Counted from the first letter of the stretch, positions 1-11,576 are shown. The stretch is DNA of 64,000 nucleotides from Adiantum capillus-veneris (GCA_014529385.2 CM043962.1:51479905-51543904), one strand, 5' to 3'. The notes: a model not told the origin generated them from the letters alone. Numbers and translations are program-made.

Positions 1-2913
1 CCACCACATATGGGGATCTCCCCACCACCTCGTTCCACATGGAGGTGGAGGAAGATCATTTGCACAATATGGTTGAGGATCTTCTTGCACGTGAGGCGGC
101 GAATGAGTGTGAGCCCGAGTGTGCATGTGAAGAAGCCGCCCAAAAAACCAAAGATTCATTGCTAGAGGCAGCACACCGCTCTTTACGAGGGATGCTCCTA
201 CTCCATATTACGAGCGTCTATTGAGATCTTGAATATTCAAGCAATGTTTGGATGGAGCAATGTAGGGGTCGATGCACTATTGAGGTACGTTTAAGTGTAA
301 TAAGTGTTAATTGTGAGTTTTTTTCATGGTTATATGCGAGTGTTCTTTAATTATGTCATAGGCTATTAAGCAAGATGATGCCTAAAGGCAATCATCTTCC
401 AGAAAATCGAAGGAAGGCACAACAGGTGGTGACAGGGTTTGCGATGGACTATGATCGCATACATGCATGTGTCAATGATTGCATGCTATTCCGCAATGAA
501 CATGCAGGGCTTGATGCTTGCCCCGAGTGTGGAGAATCAAGGTACAAAGAGGGAATGCAAGGAAACACAATACCTCGCAAGATTCTTCGTCATTTCTCCC
601 TCATTCCCCGCATCAAGCACATGTTCAGCACCAAAGGAACAAGCGAGCTTCTTACATGGCATATGACAAATCGCTCCACCGATGGGGTTATGAGAGTGCC
701 AGTTGACTTGCCGTCATGGCAACACATTGAGCATACATGGTCGGAGTTTAGAGAAGATCCTCGTCACTTGAGGCTTGGTCTGGCTAGTGATGGGGTAAAC
801 CCATTTGGGCATCGGTCTACCTCATGGAGTACTTGGCCAGTGGTTGTTGTGAACTACAACATTCCACCATGACAGTCAACCAAGAAGGGGAACATTTTTC
901 TCTCTCTTCTAGTCCCAGGAAAACACAAGGTGAAGAACATGGATGTATATTTAGTACCTTTGATTGAAGAGCTTCAAGATCTATGGAACGGCATAGATGT
1001 TTTTGATGTATCAAGACCACTTCGTGATCGGCGCACAATGATCAAGTGTATTCTCATGTAGACCATGCATGCTTGGAGAGATTTCTAGTAAGCTTATACT
1101 TTGTGACGCTCTTTAATGTCTTTGCATTGGTCACTTATATGCGGTTATGTCTTTTGTTTTTGTAGGACTATCGACATCTGGACATAGTGCATGCCCAACT
1201 TGTGGACCCTCACTCGTGACAGAGAGACCCGCTCTACTTGGTAAGGTGATCTACCCCAATAACCATCGCTTCTTGCCGCCCACACATCGATCTTATGCTT
1301 CACCGTGCAATGGGATGGAGCCACTCCATTGGAGCATGGCCAATTGGGCAAGACATTGGAACGAGCATCACAACACATTGCCTACTCCCAATGATCCACC
1401 TAGGGGTATGTCTAGGTACTCTATTTTCTTATCACTACCCTATTGGGCTTCATTGAAAATCCAACACCTATTGGATCCAATGCATGTGTTCAAAAATGTT
1501 GGGCAAGCTATATGAGATCACATAGTAGGCAAGAAAGATTCATTGGGGGCTAGAGAGGACATGAGGGCCATAAGGAGGCTCCCTCCTTTGGCCACACCTC
1601 GCATGGGACCTCGGGGGAAGATGGTTCTTCAAAAGGCACCTTGGATTCTATCAAGGGTGGATCAAGAGCGGATGAAACAAGTCATTACATCCATCCGTAC
1701 TCCAACAGGTTATATGCGTTCGCTCAAGGGTGCCTTCACTAAAACTAAAAAAGGAGGATCCACACAACTGTATGGGCTCAAATCCCATGATTGGCACAAG
1801 ATTCTTCAGGTAATGTGTGTGTGTGTGTGTGTGTGGGGTTTAGGGTTCTGGATACTAATAAGTCTTTTTGTTTGTGCAATAGTTTGTGCTTACAATTAGC
1901 ATTAGTGGATTTGCGGACACGAAGGTAAAGGCTGCAATATTCAAGGTGGGAGAAGTTGTCAGGTATAGCACATTTGATCCTCCCTCCTAAACTTTACTTT
2001 GAAGACTAACTTTACTATGAAGATTATGAAGGGTTTTTTGGTTACAGGTTTGTGAGTTCCAAAGAAATCAAAGTTTCAACCATTCCAACAGCTCGACTTC
2101 TAGCGATTGAAGCAACTTGTGCTATTGAGGATGCATTCCCACGTTCTATCCTTGTTAGCCAAGTTCACCTATTGTTCGCTCCATCTTGTTGAGGAGATAG
2201 CCATTTGTGGTGTGGTTCACTCCAGGTGGATGTTCTTTCTTGAGAGGTTCTTAAAGACCTTGAAAGACTTTGTAAGGTTACGATCACAACCAGGGGTATT
2301 CATCGATCTTAAGCTTTAAACCTTATTAGGATTGGATTGTATTCACAACGCTTTTTATTGGTTACTTTAATCACTAATGGTTTCTTGTGTTCATGCAAGC
2401 ATGGCAGAGGGTTGGATTGTACAAGAGGCTTTTGTGTATGTCTCTCAATATCTTTTCACAATAGACCCATCATTGCCTCATTTAAAGACGGAGGAAGAGG
2501 ATCCAAAAAAACACGCAAACATTCCAAGTGGGAAAGGTTCTCTCTTGATTTTGGATAGGGAATTTCAAGCCATAGTCAACAACCATTGTCTACTCAATGC
2601 TCCCATCATGGGCAAATGGGTGGATATGTATGTAAAGGTACGTACAACAAGAGAAAGGGAGAGGGAAGCATGGAAGAGGTCACATGGCGGTAGACGAGCA
2701 CGTCCCTTTCCTAAAGAGCTTGCCAAATACCCTGATCTAATTCCAGTTGGGTGGATACACAATGCCATGACCAAGGTCAAGGCACAAGGAGAACAAATAA
2801 GCCCTAAAGAATGGGAGTACGCGCGAGGATGTCTACCAAGGGTAATATACTCAATGTGTTTAGTGTGTGTGTGTGCGAGTGTGTGTGTGGGTGTGGACGT
2901 GTGTATGTATGTC

Positions 2914-2976
<63 letters not shown>

Positions 2977-3736
2977 CTATCTTGATTGGTTTTTGCACGC
3001 CATCACATTCAACTCTATGTGGTCCGAAGGACGTCATTTTCGAACCCGCAAGATAGATGAGCGTCGAACCACTCACGATAGTGGAGTTATGGGCAACTTT
3101 GACACGACAACACAAGAGGTGAGGGAATGTGGAACAATAGAGAGGATAATCAAAGTGGATTTCAGAACATTTCACAAATATCTCTTTGACTGCCGATGGT
3201 TTGCGGGTGAGGTTAAGAGACATGATAATGGGCTCTATATAGTAGACTCCGGGCAATTCCATCGCGGGAAGACCGGCAACTTGGTGCAACCTAGTAGTTG
3301 TGAGCAGGTAAAGTCCATGTGCAACTCACTAAAACATTATATGATACATATAAAACTACATTCATGTTGTTGTTTACTCTATGACCTACAGGTGTTTTAT
3401 GTGCCTTGTATGTATCGAAGACAACTTTGGTATGTTATTCCAGTCACACCACTGAGCAGATCTATCTTTGGAGATACGAACATAGAGACTTTGGCAGATC
3501 CCACCATACCATCTCAAGAAGACGCCAATGACGATGATGCAGTTGAGGTCGAGGAGAACCAACCATTCCCAATAACCAACCATAGTGAGGAGGAGGCCGA
3601 GGATGGAGAGGATGATGATGATTCAATAGGAGAGGCTGTAGAGGATGAATCAATAGATTTATTTGTTGATTTAGCTACCATGGGGTTGGACATGGATGTA
3701 AGCACTTGTAGAGATCTCTTGGAGGATGAAAATTAA
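1..3736 (+). pseudogene. Decayed CACTA (En/Spm) TnpD-like transposase gene, left end outside window
   Basis: Matches, block by block, the transposase of the better-preserved CACTA element at 13302-17030. Blocks: about 160-284 (QAMFGWSN), 363-1080 (zinc-binding CVNDC and CPECGESRY motifs, then NYNIPP), 1147-1815 (CPTCGP, LLDPMHVFKNVG, LKSHDWHK), 1880-2330 (VHSRWMFFLERFLKTLK), 2395-2850 (AEGWIVQE, WEYARGC), 2985-3310 and 3390-3736 (acidic C-terminus). In the family this protein binds element ends and cuts DNA in the nucleus. Three in-frame stops (870-872, 1059-1061, 1513-1515) each sit where the intact copy has Trp. GT/CA microsatellites fill introns. No terminal repeat is visible, so the 3' limit of the element is unknown. 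Confidence 0.9.
2914..2975. repeat. Compound (CT)n(CA)n microsatellite
   Basis: Pure CT repeat running directly into CA repeat inside an intron position of the decayed CACTA transposase. It creates spurious open frames rich in Ser/Leu and Thr/His on both strands. A shorter GT run lies at about 1815-1834 after another splice donor. Confidence 0.95.
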
Positions 3737-4440
3737 TAAATATCTTTTAGATTTTGTCTTCTTTCTCTACTTATGATGTACAAAAGGGCTATTTGTTTAT
3801 GAACGCAAGACAATACAATTTTGATCATCGTTCGCTTGCCATTTCCATATGAATGCATAGTGACATAAGATTTTGAGGTGGAAACAAAATATTTTTTGAT
3901 ATAGAATCTCATGGAGTACAAATGAGTAGAGTAGGAGAATCATACCAATAGATGAGGCAAGCAAAGAGAAGAGAGGTACTAAAAATCCCAATGAGAATGA
4001 GATTTCTTACACTCCATGCAAAAAGGAGGTACCAATTTTTGAAAAGTAACAAAATAGAATAGGATTAATTATAGAAAGGGAAAAGTGGGAGAGGAATGAG
4101 CCGCCTGGATTCTTTTTCTATTGCAGTAATATGGGCGGCTATATACACGGTAATACGTGCGGTAATACTCGCGGAAAAATCTAAAAACGCGTAGACGGGG
4201 CTGCAACATACAATCTCTCTCTTTCTTGAAGCTCTCTCTCCTCTTATGCGGTAATTCTATGTGGTAACAACAACATTCTCCCATAGTGTTTTGAGAAGTA
4301 GGAAAAAATCCTGGTTTTCTCCTTGCCAATACTAAACCTTGTCCATATGATTTTCTGATCTCATTAATGTTTTCCACTATGCTTCAGCAGCCCACACGCA
4401 CAAGAAGATTTGGAAATTTTCTCATGTAAGAAAACGTCGA
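3737..4440. other. AT-rich stretch with no gene seen
   Basis: Follows the transposase stop. It may be the 3' untranslated and subterminal part of the same CACTA relic, but I find no repeated subterminal motif and no CACTA end. Frames here are short and unconvincing. Confidence 0.5.
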
Positions 4441-4465
4441 AGCCTTTTTCAGTGTTTTTCATACA

Positions 4466-4675
4466 ATGCATAACATCATGAGATTCTGCTTGAGAGGCAC
4501 CGGATACCTAGCTAGGTACGATTGGGAGCAGGGGACCGCCGGCTCGGTGGGCACCACATACCTGATTGGGGGCAGGGGACCCCCGGCGCCCCCACCGGGC
4601 CGGCGGTCCCCTGCCCCCAATCGTACCTAGCTAGGTATCCGATGCCTCCCTCACAGAAGCTCATGATGTTGAGGT
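4466..4675. repeat. Long imperfect inverted repeat (hairpin 1)
   Basis: Left arm runs AACATCATGAG...GCACCGGATACC, TAGCTAGGTACGATTGGG and a G-rich core; right arm reads CCCAATCGTACCTAGCTA, GGTATCCGATGCC and CTCATGATGTT. Arms are about 75-80 nt with a GC-rich loop. An internal partial repeat (GATTGGGGGCAGGGGACC) near 4565 makes this copy longer than hairpin 2. It could be a foldback MITE; no target duplication is evident because the unit is tandemly repeated. Confidence 0.85.
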
Positions 4676-5133
4676 AAGTCAGAATGTGGGAATTATTGTG
4701 AGAATTTCTCCAAAACTTCTTGTGACGCCAGTTTTCATGGCCTTTTGATACACTAAATTTGAGATATATCACATGGGAGAGCTCAAACATCACCTAGAAT
4801 ATGTGGCAGACATGCAAGTCATCAACCAAAGTTGCCATTAGCTAAATACATCGATGTCAAAAAAAAAATTGTGATTTTTTTGTGACCTACAAAAGAAGGT
4901 CCATATATCAAATCTAACCTCATACACAGCTTCATCTTAACCTATTGATTATGCCTACCCAAGCAAAATCCCAGAAAAGATCAAAATCATATGAAATGGT
5001 AAGATTCATGCTAGAAACCTATATTCGTGCTTAGAAATAAGCCCAAATCCTACCAAAATTGAACCATAGGAATATTACCTCACATGCACAAGCTGTAGGA
5101 AAAGGGAGCCTTTTCTAGTGTTTTTTCATACAA

Positions 5134-5296
5134 TGCATAACATCATGAACTTCTGCTCTGGAGGCACCGCATACCTAGCTAGGTACGATTGGGGGCAGGG
5201 GACCCCCGGCCCCCCCGTCGGGCCGGCGGTCCCGTGCCCCCAATCGTACCTAGCTAGGTATGCTATGCCTCCCTCACAGAAGCTCATGATGTTGAG
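5134..5296. repeat. Long imperfect inverted repeat (hairpin 2)
   Basis: Same structure as hairpin 1 but more compact: TACCTAGCTAGGTACGATTG on the left and its reverse complement on the right, separated by a run of C and G that itself pairs (GGGGGCAGGGGACC with GGTCCCGTGCCCCC). The inner box CCTAGCTAGG is also palindromic. Confidence 0.85.
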
Positions 5297-6386
5297 GTAA
5301 GTCAGAATGTGGGAATTATTGTGAGAATTTCTCCAAAACTTCTTGTGACGCCAGTTTTCATGGCCTTTTGATACATTGAATTTGAGATATATCACATGGG
5401 AGAGCTCAAACATCACCTAGAATATGTGGCAGACATGTAAGTCATCAACCAAAGTTGCCATTAGCCTAAATACATCGATGTCAAAAAAAAATTGTGATTT
5501 TTTTGTGACCTACAAAAGAAGGTCCATATATCAAATCTAACCTCATACACAGCTTCATCTTAACCTATTGATTATGCCTACCCAAGCAAAATCCCAGAAA
5601 AGATCAAAATCATATGAAATGGTAAGATTCATGCTAGAAACCTATATTCGTGCTTAGAAATAAGCCCAAATCCTACCAAAATTGAACGATAGGAATATTA
5701 CCTCACATGCACAAGATGTAGGAAAAGGGAGCCTTTTCTAGTGTTTTTTCATACAATGCATAACATCATGAGCTTCTGCTCTGGAGGCACCGCATACCTA
5801 GCTAGGTTTTGGATTATAGGATTGTTTTCCAAGTTCAACGAGTTGAGACTTTGGGGCAGCTCATGTATACTTGAGTGCGGATTTTGCGTATGATTTGCTC
5901 ATGGTTTTGAGCATGTTTATGGCATGTATGGTTATTATGGTTAGATAGCCAAATACTGCCGAAACTCTGCCTGATTTTTCTTGAGAGTTCATTTGTTTAC
6001 GCGCATGGTTTGCAATCGTCTTTTGATTGCATTTGGCACTCAGTAGTTGCTTTGCCATAGTGTTTTGGCATCGCATTGTGAGAGTGTTTGCTCATCGGAT
6101 TATGTCATCTGACATACATGTGGTAATCTCTTCAGGAGGGAGATTGTTGATGATAGTTTCATCGATTACGACATAGTGCTCTTGGATTAGAGCGGGTGTT
6201 TTGGCATCATTTGAGCGGTTTTACTCACTTGTTTCGTTACATCGATCGCCATATTTGCTGATACTTCTCTTAGACAGCTTATGCCAACTTATGTTGTATT
6301 TTGACAGTACTTAGTGTATGAGTTAGCCAGGCTTTGGCTATCGTCAGTTGATGGATTTGTGCTTGGTCTTGTCACAGGTTATCGCC

Positions 6387-7310
6387 ATGGATTTGGCATG
6401 TACATCATTGTCAGGGTTTGTGCTTTTCCATACAAAGTTTGATGGTTCAAACTTTGAGCATTGGAAAGCAGTTATGCATGATGCATTGACTCAGTTGGGC
6501 CAAGTGTTGCCACTATAGGACATGGATGCTAGGCCAGAGTCAATGATTGACGATGAGTCGGAGGACTTGGATGAGCTTGCACGTTCGACGATCATGTTAC
6601 ACCTTGGTGAGTCTGTCTATCGCATTGGGTTGGATGCATGTACAACTAGAGAGTTATGGCAAAGATTGTGCAATGCTTTTGGCACAAATGAGTCTAGAGA
6701 GATGCCTACAGTCAAAGGACGATCTTGCAGACATAGAGATGTTGTGTGTTGGCATTGTGGTCATACAGGGCATGTACATAGGCATTGTTTTCGACGGATG
6801 AGACAACGTAGGAGACAACACAAGAGGGATGCTATCACTTTGAATGATGTGGCAGCAAATGTAGCGTATGTGGCTATGCATGACGAAGATGTCAACTTTG
6901 CTTTCATGTTTACTCTTGACTTTCTTATGTCAGTTTTTGACGACACATTACCTTTGCATTGGATACTAGATGTGAGTGCTAGGTTTCACGTCACGCCGAG
7001 TCGTGAGTGGTTTAGCACATATTCTAGTGGTATGCTTGGACATGTGTGTCTAGCTGATGGTTCAGTGCATGACATAGTTGGTGTAGGAGATGTCAGACTA
7101 TCGTTGTCGAGTGGTGCATCATACGTGTTGCGAGATGTACGCCATGTGCCAGGTTTGACGCAGAGCTTGATCTTTATGAGTCACTTACGAGACAATGGAT
7201 TCCAGGTAGTGCTGGATGAGCATAGTTTCCGATTGCATCGTGGACAGCTAGTCATAGCTAGAGGTGCTAGTGTTGGCACGATTCATGCGATGCGAGTATG
7301 TCATGTGTGA
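6387..7310 (+). pseudogene. Copia gag-protease remnant
   Basis: Reading from ATG 6387 gives a copia gag start (FDGSNFEHWKAVM) with one in-frame TAG at 6516-6518, then open to 7310. A CCHC zinc knuckle CWHCGHTGHVHRHC lies at about 6747-6788 and would bind element RNA in the virus-like particle. The protease site that should read DSGA is LDVSARFHVTP, so the Gly of the active loop is lost. The linker between the gag helix bundle and the knuckle is unusually short, suggesting an internal deletion. It ends before the gag-pre-integrase domain. Confidence 0.8.
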
Positions 7311-7325
7311 GACGGCATAGTTTTC

Positions 7326-7898
7326 GTGAGTACGCAACCATGTAGAGAGATGAGGCATGTCTCCTTTGCGGATAGGTTGCATGATGCTCCAGTTTGTGAG
7401 CATGTTGAGCTAGTTGTGCAGACAGTTGTGCAGCAGGGCATGTCATTTGTGGATACGATGATAGATATGGATGGCTTGAGTGCTAAGGATTCAACCGTGA
7501 TTCAGTCATTCATGGATATGCTTAGGCCAGAGGCTGATGTATGTGAGTTAGAGCTAGGCATTGCTCTTACCACACAGGGTTCAGGACAGATAGATGCTCT
7601 TGGTACGCATGTGACATGCGATGGACACGAGGATGGATTCCAAAGATCGGAGTTCGGGTGTCAGGGTGATTTCCATGAGTGGAGTTCTGAGCCAGATTTG
7701 ATTGAGATGGTCAAATTGGCAGATATTGCTAGGATTGCATCAGCATTCGAGAGTCTCATGTACGAGATACTCATCTCGAGACCCGACATTGCATTTGCAG
7801 TGGGAGCAGTTAGTCGTGCAGTGATTGACGTGGCCTTGAGCATAGGGTACTTTGCAGTGTATGGTGAGATACCTGCAGGATGTGTGCGGCTTTGGTGA
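7326..7898 (+). pseudogene. Copia pol remnant with large deletion
   Basis: Open frame of about 190 codons. Near its end the residues LMYEILISRPDIAFAVGAVS match the conserved stretch between reverse transcriptase and RNase H of copia elements (compare LMYAMVWTRPDIAHAVGVVS in element C at about 40290). The first two thirds resemble nothing I recognise and may be a rearranged spacer. No integrase, no YVDD box and no RNase H active residues are present. Confidence 0.6.
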
Positions 7899-8064
7899 GG
7901 AGTATGGTGTTGATCGCTCTATACTTCCTCTACAATTAGAGCTGGATGTACACAAATTCAGTGAGCCAGTGGGCGTTGGCTGAGGTCATAGTTGTGATGG
8001 CCTTGTACAGGTTTTGTACGGTTTTCTTCTCTCTTACGGCCACATTGGCCTTTACGTGGGAGGT

Positions 8065-8200
8065 TGTTGGGGTAAAGCCCCATGTGGACGGTTAGGCTAG
8101 GTGCCCGCCCACTATACTTATTCATTATGTACATAATAGAATAAGGAGGCTCACATGTAGAGAGTGAGTTTTAGCCCCTGCAAACACAAGGTCTCCTCTT
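8065..8200 (+). repeat. Candidate 3' LTR start of the copia relic
   Basis: A purine-rich tract (GTGGGAGG) precedes TGTTGGGGTAAAGCC, the layout of a polypurine tract and LTR start. No partner LTR was found, so this is a weak call. Confidence 0.35.
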
Positions 8201-8411
8201 CTCCTCTTCTCCATTGTTTCACACACTCACACGCGCTCCGGCTCGCGCACTTCATTCATATAGTCAAGGCTATACTCTCTTCAATGGAACTCTCTTGCCA
8301 ATATCTTATGCTCAACCAAGTCCAATTTTTTGCGGAAAATTTGTCTTCCCTTTGCTTGGATGCGAACCTGCCTGTAGATGAACTAGTTTAAAATTTGTGT
8401 GCACAACCTTG

Positions 8412-8620
8412 ACGAGGACGACGTGCTAATTTTGATGTCTTAACCGCAGTCTTAGTGGAAATGAATCGACACATCTTTGTTAGACGGTCTACAATTACCC
8501 ATATGGCATCATGGCCACGATTTGTATTAGGTAGTCCTACAAAATCCATAAAGATACTCACTTAACTTGTGGAATCTCTAAAGGATGCACCTACCTCGAG
8601 GCACTCTGCCTTATTAACTT
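8412..8620 (-). pseudogene. Ty3/gypsy integrase core fragment
   Basis: Read on the minus strand, the segment gives FMDFVGLPNTNRGHDAIW then [14 protein letters not shown], a clear match to the integrase catalytic core of chromovirus-type gypsy elements (family form [30 protein letters not shown]). The Asp of MDF is the first catalytic residue. A stop lies just upstream (STS*VSIF). Only about 70 codons are recognisable; flanks show no reverse transcriptase or LTR. An isolated relic. Confidence 0.8.
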
Positions 8621-9824
8621 GGAACTATTGGAATTTTAGTACGTACTCTTGAATATCATGAAGTAAGCTTGGCCAATAAGATTGCCGTCAAACTAACGCA
8701 TACGTTGGTGGGGCTCGGGCAAACACACCCATACACAACACCCCTCTACCTCACTCTCATACAAGCATATGCTAAAGCATTGCTCTCCTGCTCTAGCATA
8801 GCGTAGGCAAGACTTTCCTCAACTTTCCCTTCAATTTGAATTGTCATGGTGAGTGCACCGTCTCTCACTCTCTCTCTTTCACAACCACAGGCTATATATC
8901 TCTATTGACCTTGCTTTACACAAAAACATCTGAGCTAAAACTAGGAGCAATATATTGAGACCAAAACAAGATCATATCTACATGGAATCATTGAACTCAA
9001 GTCGAAAAAAAATTAGGCTAAATGCTTGATGCCGTAGATGCTTTTTTGATGACGAGCAGTAGCGAGCCACCTATAACTGCAAGACGCACCTTCTCATCTG
9101 CTTGCCAATATATTGGCAAGCCTCGCTGTCAATGAGCTCGCGACTGGTTAGTGATGTCCCCTCGGCTTCTCGTCAACCAGATTAGCCCCGGCCTTCTTTC
9201 CTATAACAAGCCTCCGTCTCGATCTTTCCGGCCAGCTCTCATTCGCAACACGGCTATCTTGCACGCCCCTTGTGAGCTTGGTTTTTTTATCTTTCTCCCA
9301 GCCCTGTTGACCGCTCCCCTGTTACACACCAGCTCTTCGAACTCTGCTTGTCATGGCAGCCCCGGGCCCCTCGTCTTCAATAGCTCATGCTTAGGCTCCC
9401 CTTTGAATTAACTGGCTGCCCTTGCACTTATAATATGCAGCCCATGCGCAACCAGATGGCGCTCCTGCAAGTCGGTCACCTTCTCTGGTCGGCCCTTCTT
9501 ATGCAATTACTGGTCGACCCCTCTATTCTTTGCAATTGCCCTTGAGAGCCTCCTACTCATGAGCTTGTCAGATGGCTTTCCCCGTTCCTGTATGTAACTC
9601 GAATCCGGCCTCTCTCTATGGTGCTCCCTCCAGAATTTCTCAGGATGGCCACCTCCTGCTGCTCCTTGTGAGCTCGCTTCAGAGCTTGGACTGCAACTCT
9701 ATGGTCCACGGCCACCCCCTTCTTCGATTCAGGTACCAGGCTTGGCGTCCCTCTGTAGCTCTGATCTCATCCACCTCTCTTGGCGCCTCGCTCTTAATCA
9801 TCATCCCTTGCAGGTCTTGACCTT
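8621..9824. other. Pyrimidine-rich sequence, no gene seen
   Basis: From about 9100 the plus strand becomes markedly C/T-rich. Open frames here are Ser/Pro/Leu-rich and look like composition artefacts. It may be the leader or spacer of an old retrotransposon on the minus strand, in which case the gypsy integrase scrap at 8412-8620 could belong to it; that is inference. Confidence 0.4.
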
Positions 9825-10350
9825 GATAGAGCTCCTCTTATATTGCCTCCGACCCCCTTGGCGGCGCCCAGCTCCTGCAGCGTCCTCCCTTCTTGTTTGC
9901 TAGCTCCAGCCCCTTCTTTGTCTGAACCTCGGCCTGTGCTCCTGTAGCGTGCCCCTCATGGGCTGATAGAGCTCCTCTTATATTGCCTCCGACCCCCTTG
10001 GCGGCGCCCAGCTCCTGCAGCGTCCTCCCTTCTTGTTTGCTAGCTCCAGCCCCTTCTTTGTCTGAACCTCGGGACGCCCTCTTGCTGACTCTGGTTCTTG
10101 AGCCTCATTCTCTTTCAGAGCTCGCGGAGTTGGCCACCCCTTGATAGAGCTCCTCTTATATTGCCTCTGACCCCCTTGGCGGCGCCCAGCTCCTGCAGCG
10201 ACCTCCCTTCTTGTTTGCTAGCTCCAGCCCCTTCTTTGTCTGAACCTCGGCCTGTGCTCCTGTAGCGTGCCCCTCATGGGCTGACGCCCCCTTGCCGACT
10301 CTGGTTCTTGAGCCTCATTCTCTTTCAGAGCTCGCGGAGTTGGCCACCCC
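9825..10350. repeat. Nested tandem duplication, three copies of ~140-210 bp
   Basis: GATAGAGCTCCTCTTATATT starts at 9825, 9965 and 10143 (periods 140 and 178). Copy 1 ends with a CCTGTGCTCCTGTAGCGTGC segment; copy 2 lacks it and instead has GACTCTGGTTCTTGAGCCTC; copy 3 carries both segments in series. Copies are nearly identical, so the duplication is recent or conserved by unequal exchange. Confidence 0.9.
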
Positions 10351-11115
10351 TTCCCCAGGTACGTGCAAGCTGCAGCCCGCGGCTCTGCTCTTCTCCTTTG
10401 TTATTGCCGAGCCTGGCTTCGAGAGGCCTCCCTCGTCCACTAGCTGCTCACGTTCATTCCCGTTCTGGATCTCCTCTCAGCCGTGGCGGCGGCCCACGTG
10501 CATGCCATCCCTCCATCATTGCAAGCGGCTTCCAGATTAATGCAGCCAAGCTGACTGCCCTCCTTTTGTTGAAGTGGGTGGCCTCCGAGCCTTCAACTGG
10601 GCGGCCCATGCTACCCCTCGACCTTCTGCGCCCAGCTTCTCCACGGCGGCCTTTCACGTGAAGGCCCATGCCGCCATCATTGTAGACGATTCCAAAAATG
10701 TATTCCGTTCTTTCTAACTTAAAAGATCGAGCAAGAGTGGGTTCTCACCATCAATGTTGGACTCCTTTACGTCAACTTGAGTGTACTTTAAGGACTCAAT
10801 CTAAACCGTGCCAAGGTCCATCAAGCATATCAATGTAGTTCCCATTCAACATAAGCAAAATGGCATCCCACCCTCAGCCATCTTTGCAATAAGAGCGGAC
10901 AATGGATAGTGATGCCAAAGTAGACACTCCCCAGACTGATCTCTAGCAAGGGCCTCATGAACAACCCTCCTCTATTATAGGTTGGCCACTCCTCTCATGC
11001 TCAAGGCGAATCGGAGTCCTCCCTTTGCATGTAGGAAGCTCTCTGACATTTCCGCATATATGTATCTTGTATCCATTCTAGCACTTGCATAACCATATCC
11101 CTCGTGCTTGAAAGT
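10351..11115. other. No gene seen; flank of the CACTA insertion
   Basis: Continues the C/T-rich segment to about 10690, then ordinary AT-rich DNA up to the CACTA insertion. Joining 11115 to 19268 after removing the element and one AGA restores the pre-insertion sequence. On the minus strand two short frames cross this joint but I could not identify a product. Confidence 0.4.
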
Positions 11116-11118
11116 AGA

Positions 11119-11132
11119 CACTACAAGAGGTT
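11119..11132 (+). repeat. 5' terminal inverted repeat of CACTA
   Basis: CACTACAAGAGGTT; matches the reverse complement of 19251-19264 at all 14 positions and the end of the second copy at 62536. Confidence 0.95.
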
Positions 11133-11139
11133 ATTCATA

Positions 11140-11245
11140 TTAGCGACGTTCACACAGCGACGCTCAAAAAAAAAAATCCCGACGTCGCTATGAGCGTCGC
11201 AAATTTACTTGTAAATTTGTGACGCTCATAGCGACGCCGGCTGGG
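11140..11245. repeat. 5' subterminal repeats of CACTA
   Basis: Several copies of a GCGACGCT / AGCGTCGC motif in both orientations (TTAGCGACG, ACAGCGACGC, CGTCGCTATGAGCGTCGC, CTCATAGCGACGC). In this family such arrays are the binding sites of the TnpA-type protein. The same motif is denser near the 3' end. Confidence 0.85.
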
Positions 11246-11330
11246 CTAAAAAAATAACAGAGAGCGCCCAAAAACTCAGATCTCAGATCTGAGTTTTTCG
11301 GCGCCCTCAAGCAAGGAGCAGGTAACGCTC

Positions 11331-11360
11331 TCTCTCTGTCTCTCTCTCTCTCTCTCTTCT

Positions 11361-11398
<38 letters not shown>

Positions 11399-11469
11399 AG
11401 AGGAAGGAGAGCCAGGTATGCTCCTTCCCTCTCCTCACTCTCATGTTCCCTTCCCCTCTTTCTCTCTCC

Positions 11470-11524
<55 letters not shown>

Positions 11525-11529
11525 TGTTT

Positions 11530-11570
<41 letters not shown>
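11331..11570. repeat. (CT)n, (CA)n and (GA)n microsatellite cluster
   Basis: Alternating CT, CA and GA runs, followed to about 11800 by four near-identical ~60-bp units with CATGCATAAACAAAAAACGC and GAGAGAGGAAAAGAGAGAG. Long frames through this cluster on either strand are composition artefacts. Confidence 0.9.

Positions 11571-11576
<6 letters not shown>

Larger units (their letters stand above)
4441..5810. repeat. Tandem triplication of a ~620-670 bp unit with hairpin core
   Basis: The marker ATACAATGCATAACATCATG occurs at 4461, 5129 and 5751, giving periods of 668 and 622 bp. Between markers the copies are near identical, including the run containing GGTCCATATATCAAATC. Copies 1 and 2 each hold a complete GC-rich hairpin; copy 3 stops within the left hairpin arm at about 5805, where the sequence switches to copia-like DNA. 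The copies are in the same orientation, so this is tandem duplication and not independent insertion at random sites. Confidence 0.9.
5806..8160 (+). mobile_element. Internally deleted Ty1/copia relic
   Basis: Contains gag and protease-like sequence (6387-7310), then a short tail with a reverse-transcriptase/RNase H junction motif (7326-7898) and a purine-rich tract followed by a possible LTR start at 8065. Integrase and most of reverse transcriptase are absent. The left limit is taken where the tandem hairpin repeat is broken at about 5805; no matching 5' LTR was recognised, so limits are approximate. Confidence 0.65.

Noticed and set aside
9151-10661. Pro/Ser/Leu-rich frames on the plus strand
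   Set aside because: Explained by C/T-rich composition; no domains and no conservation beyond the local duplications.
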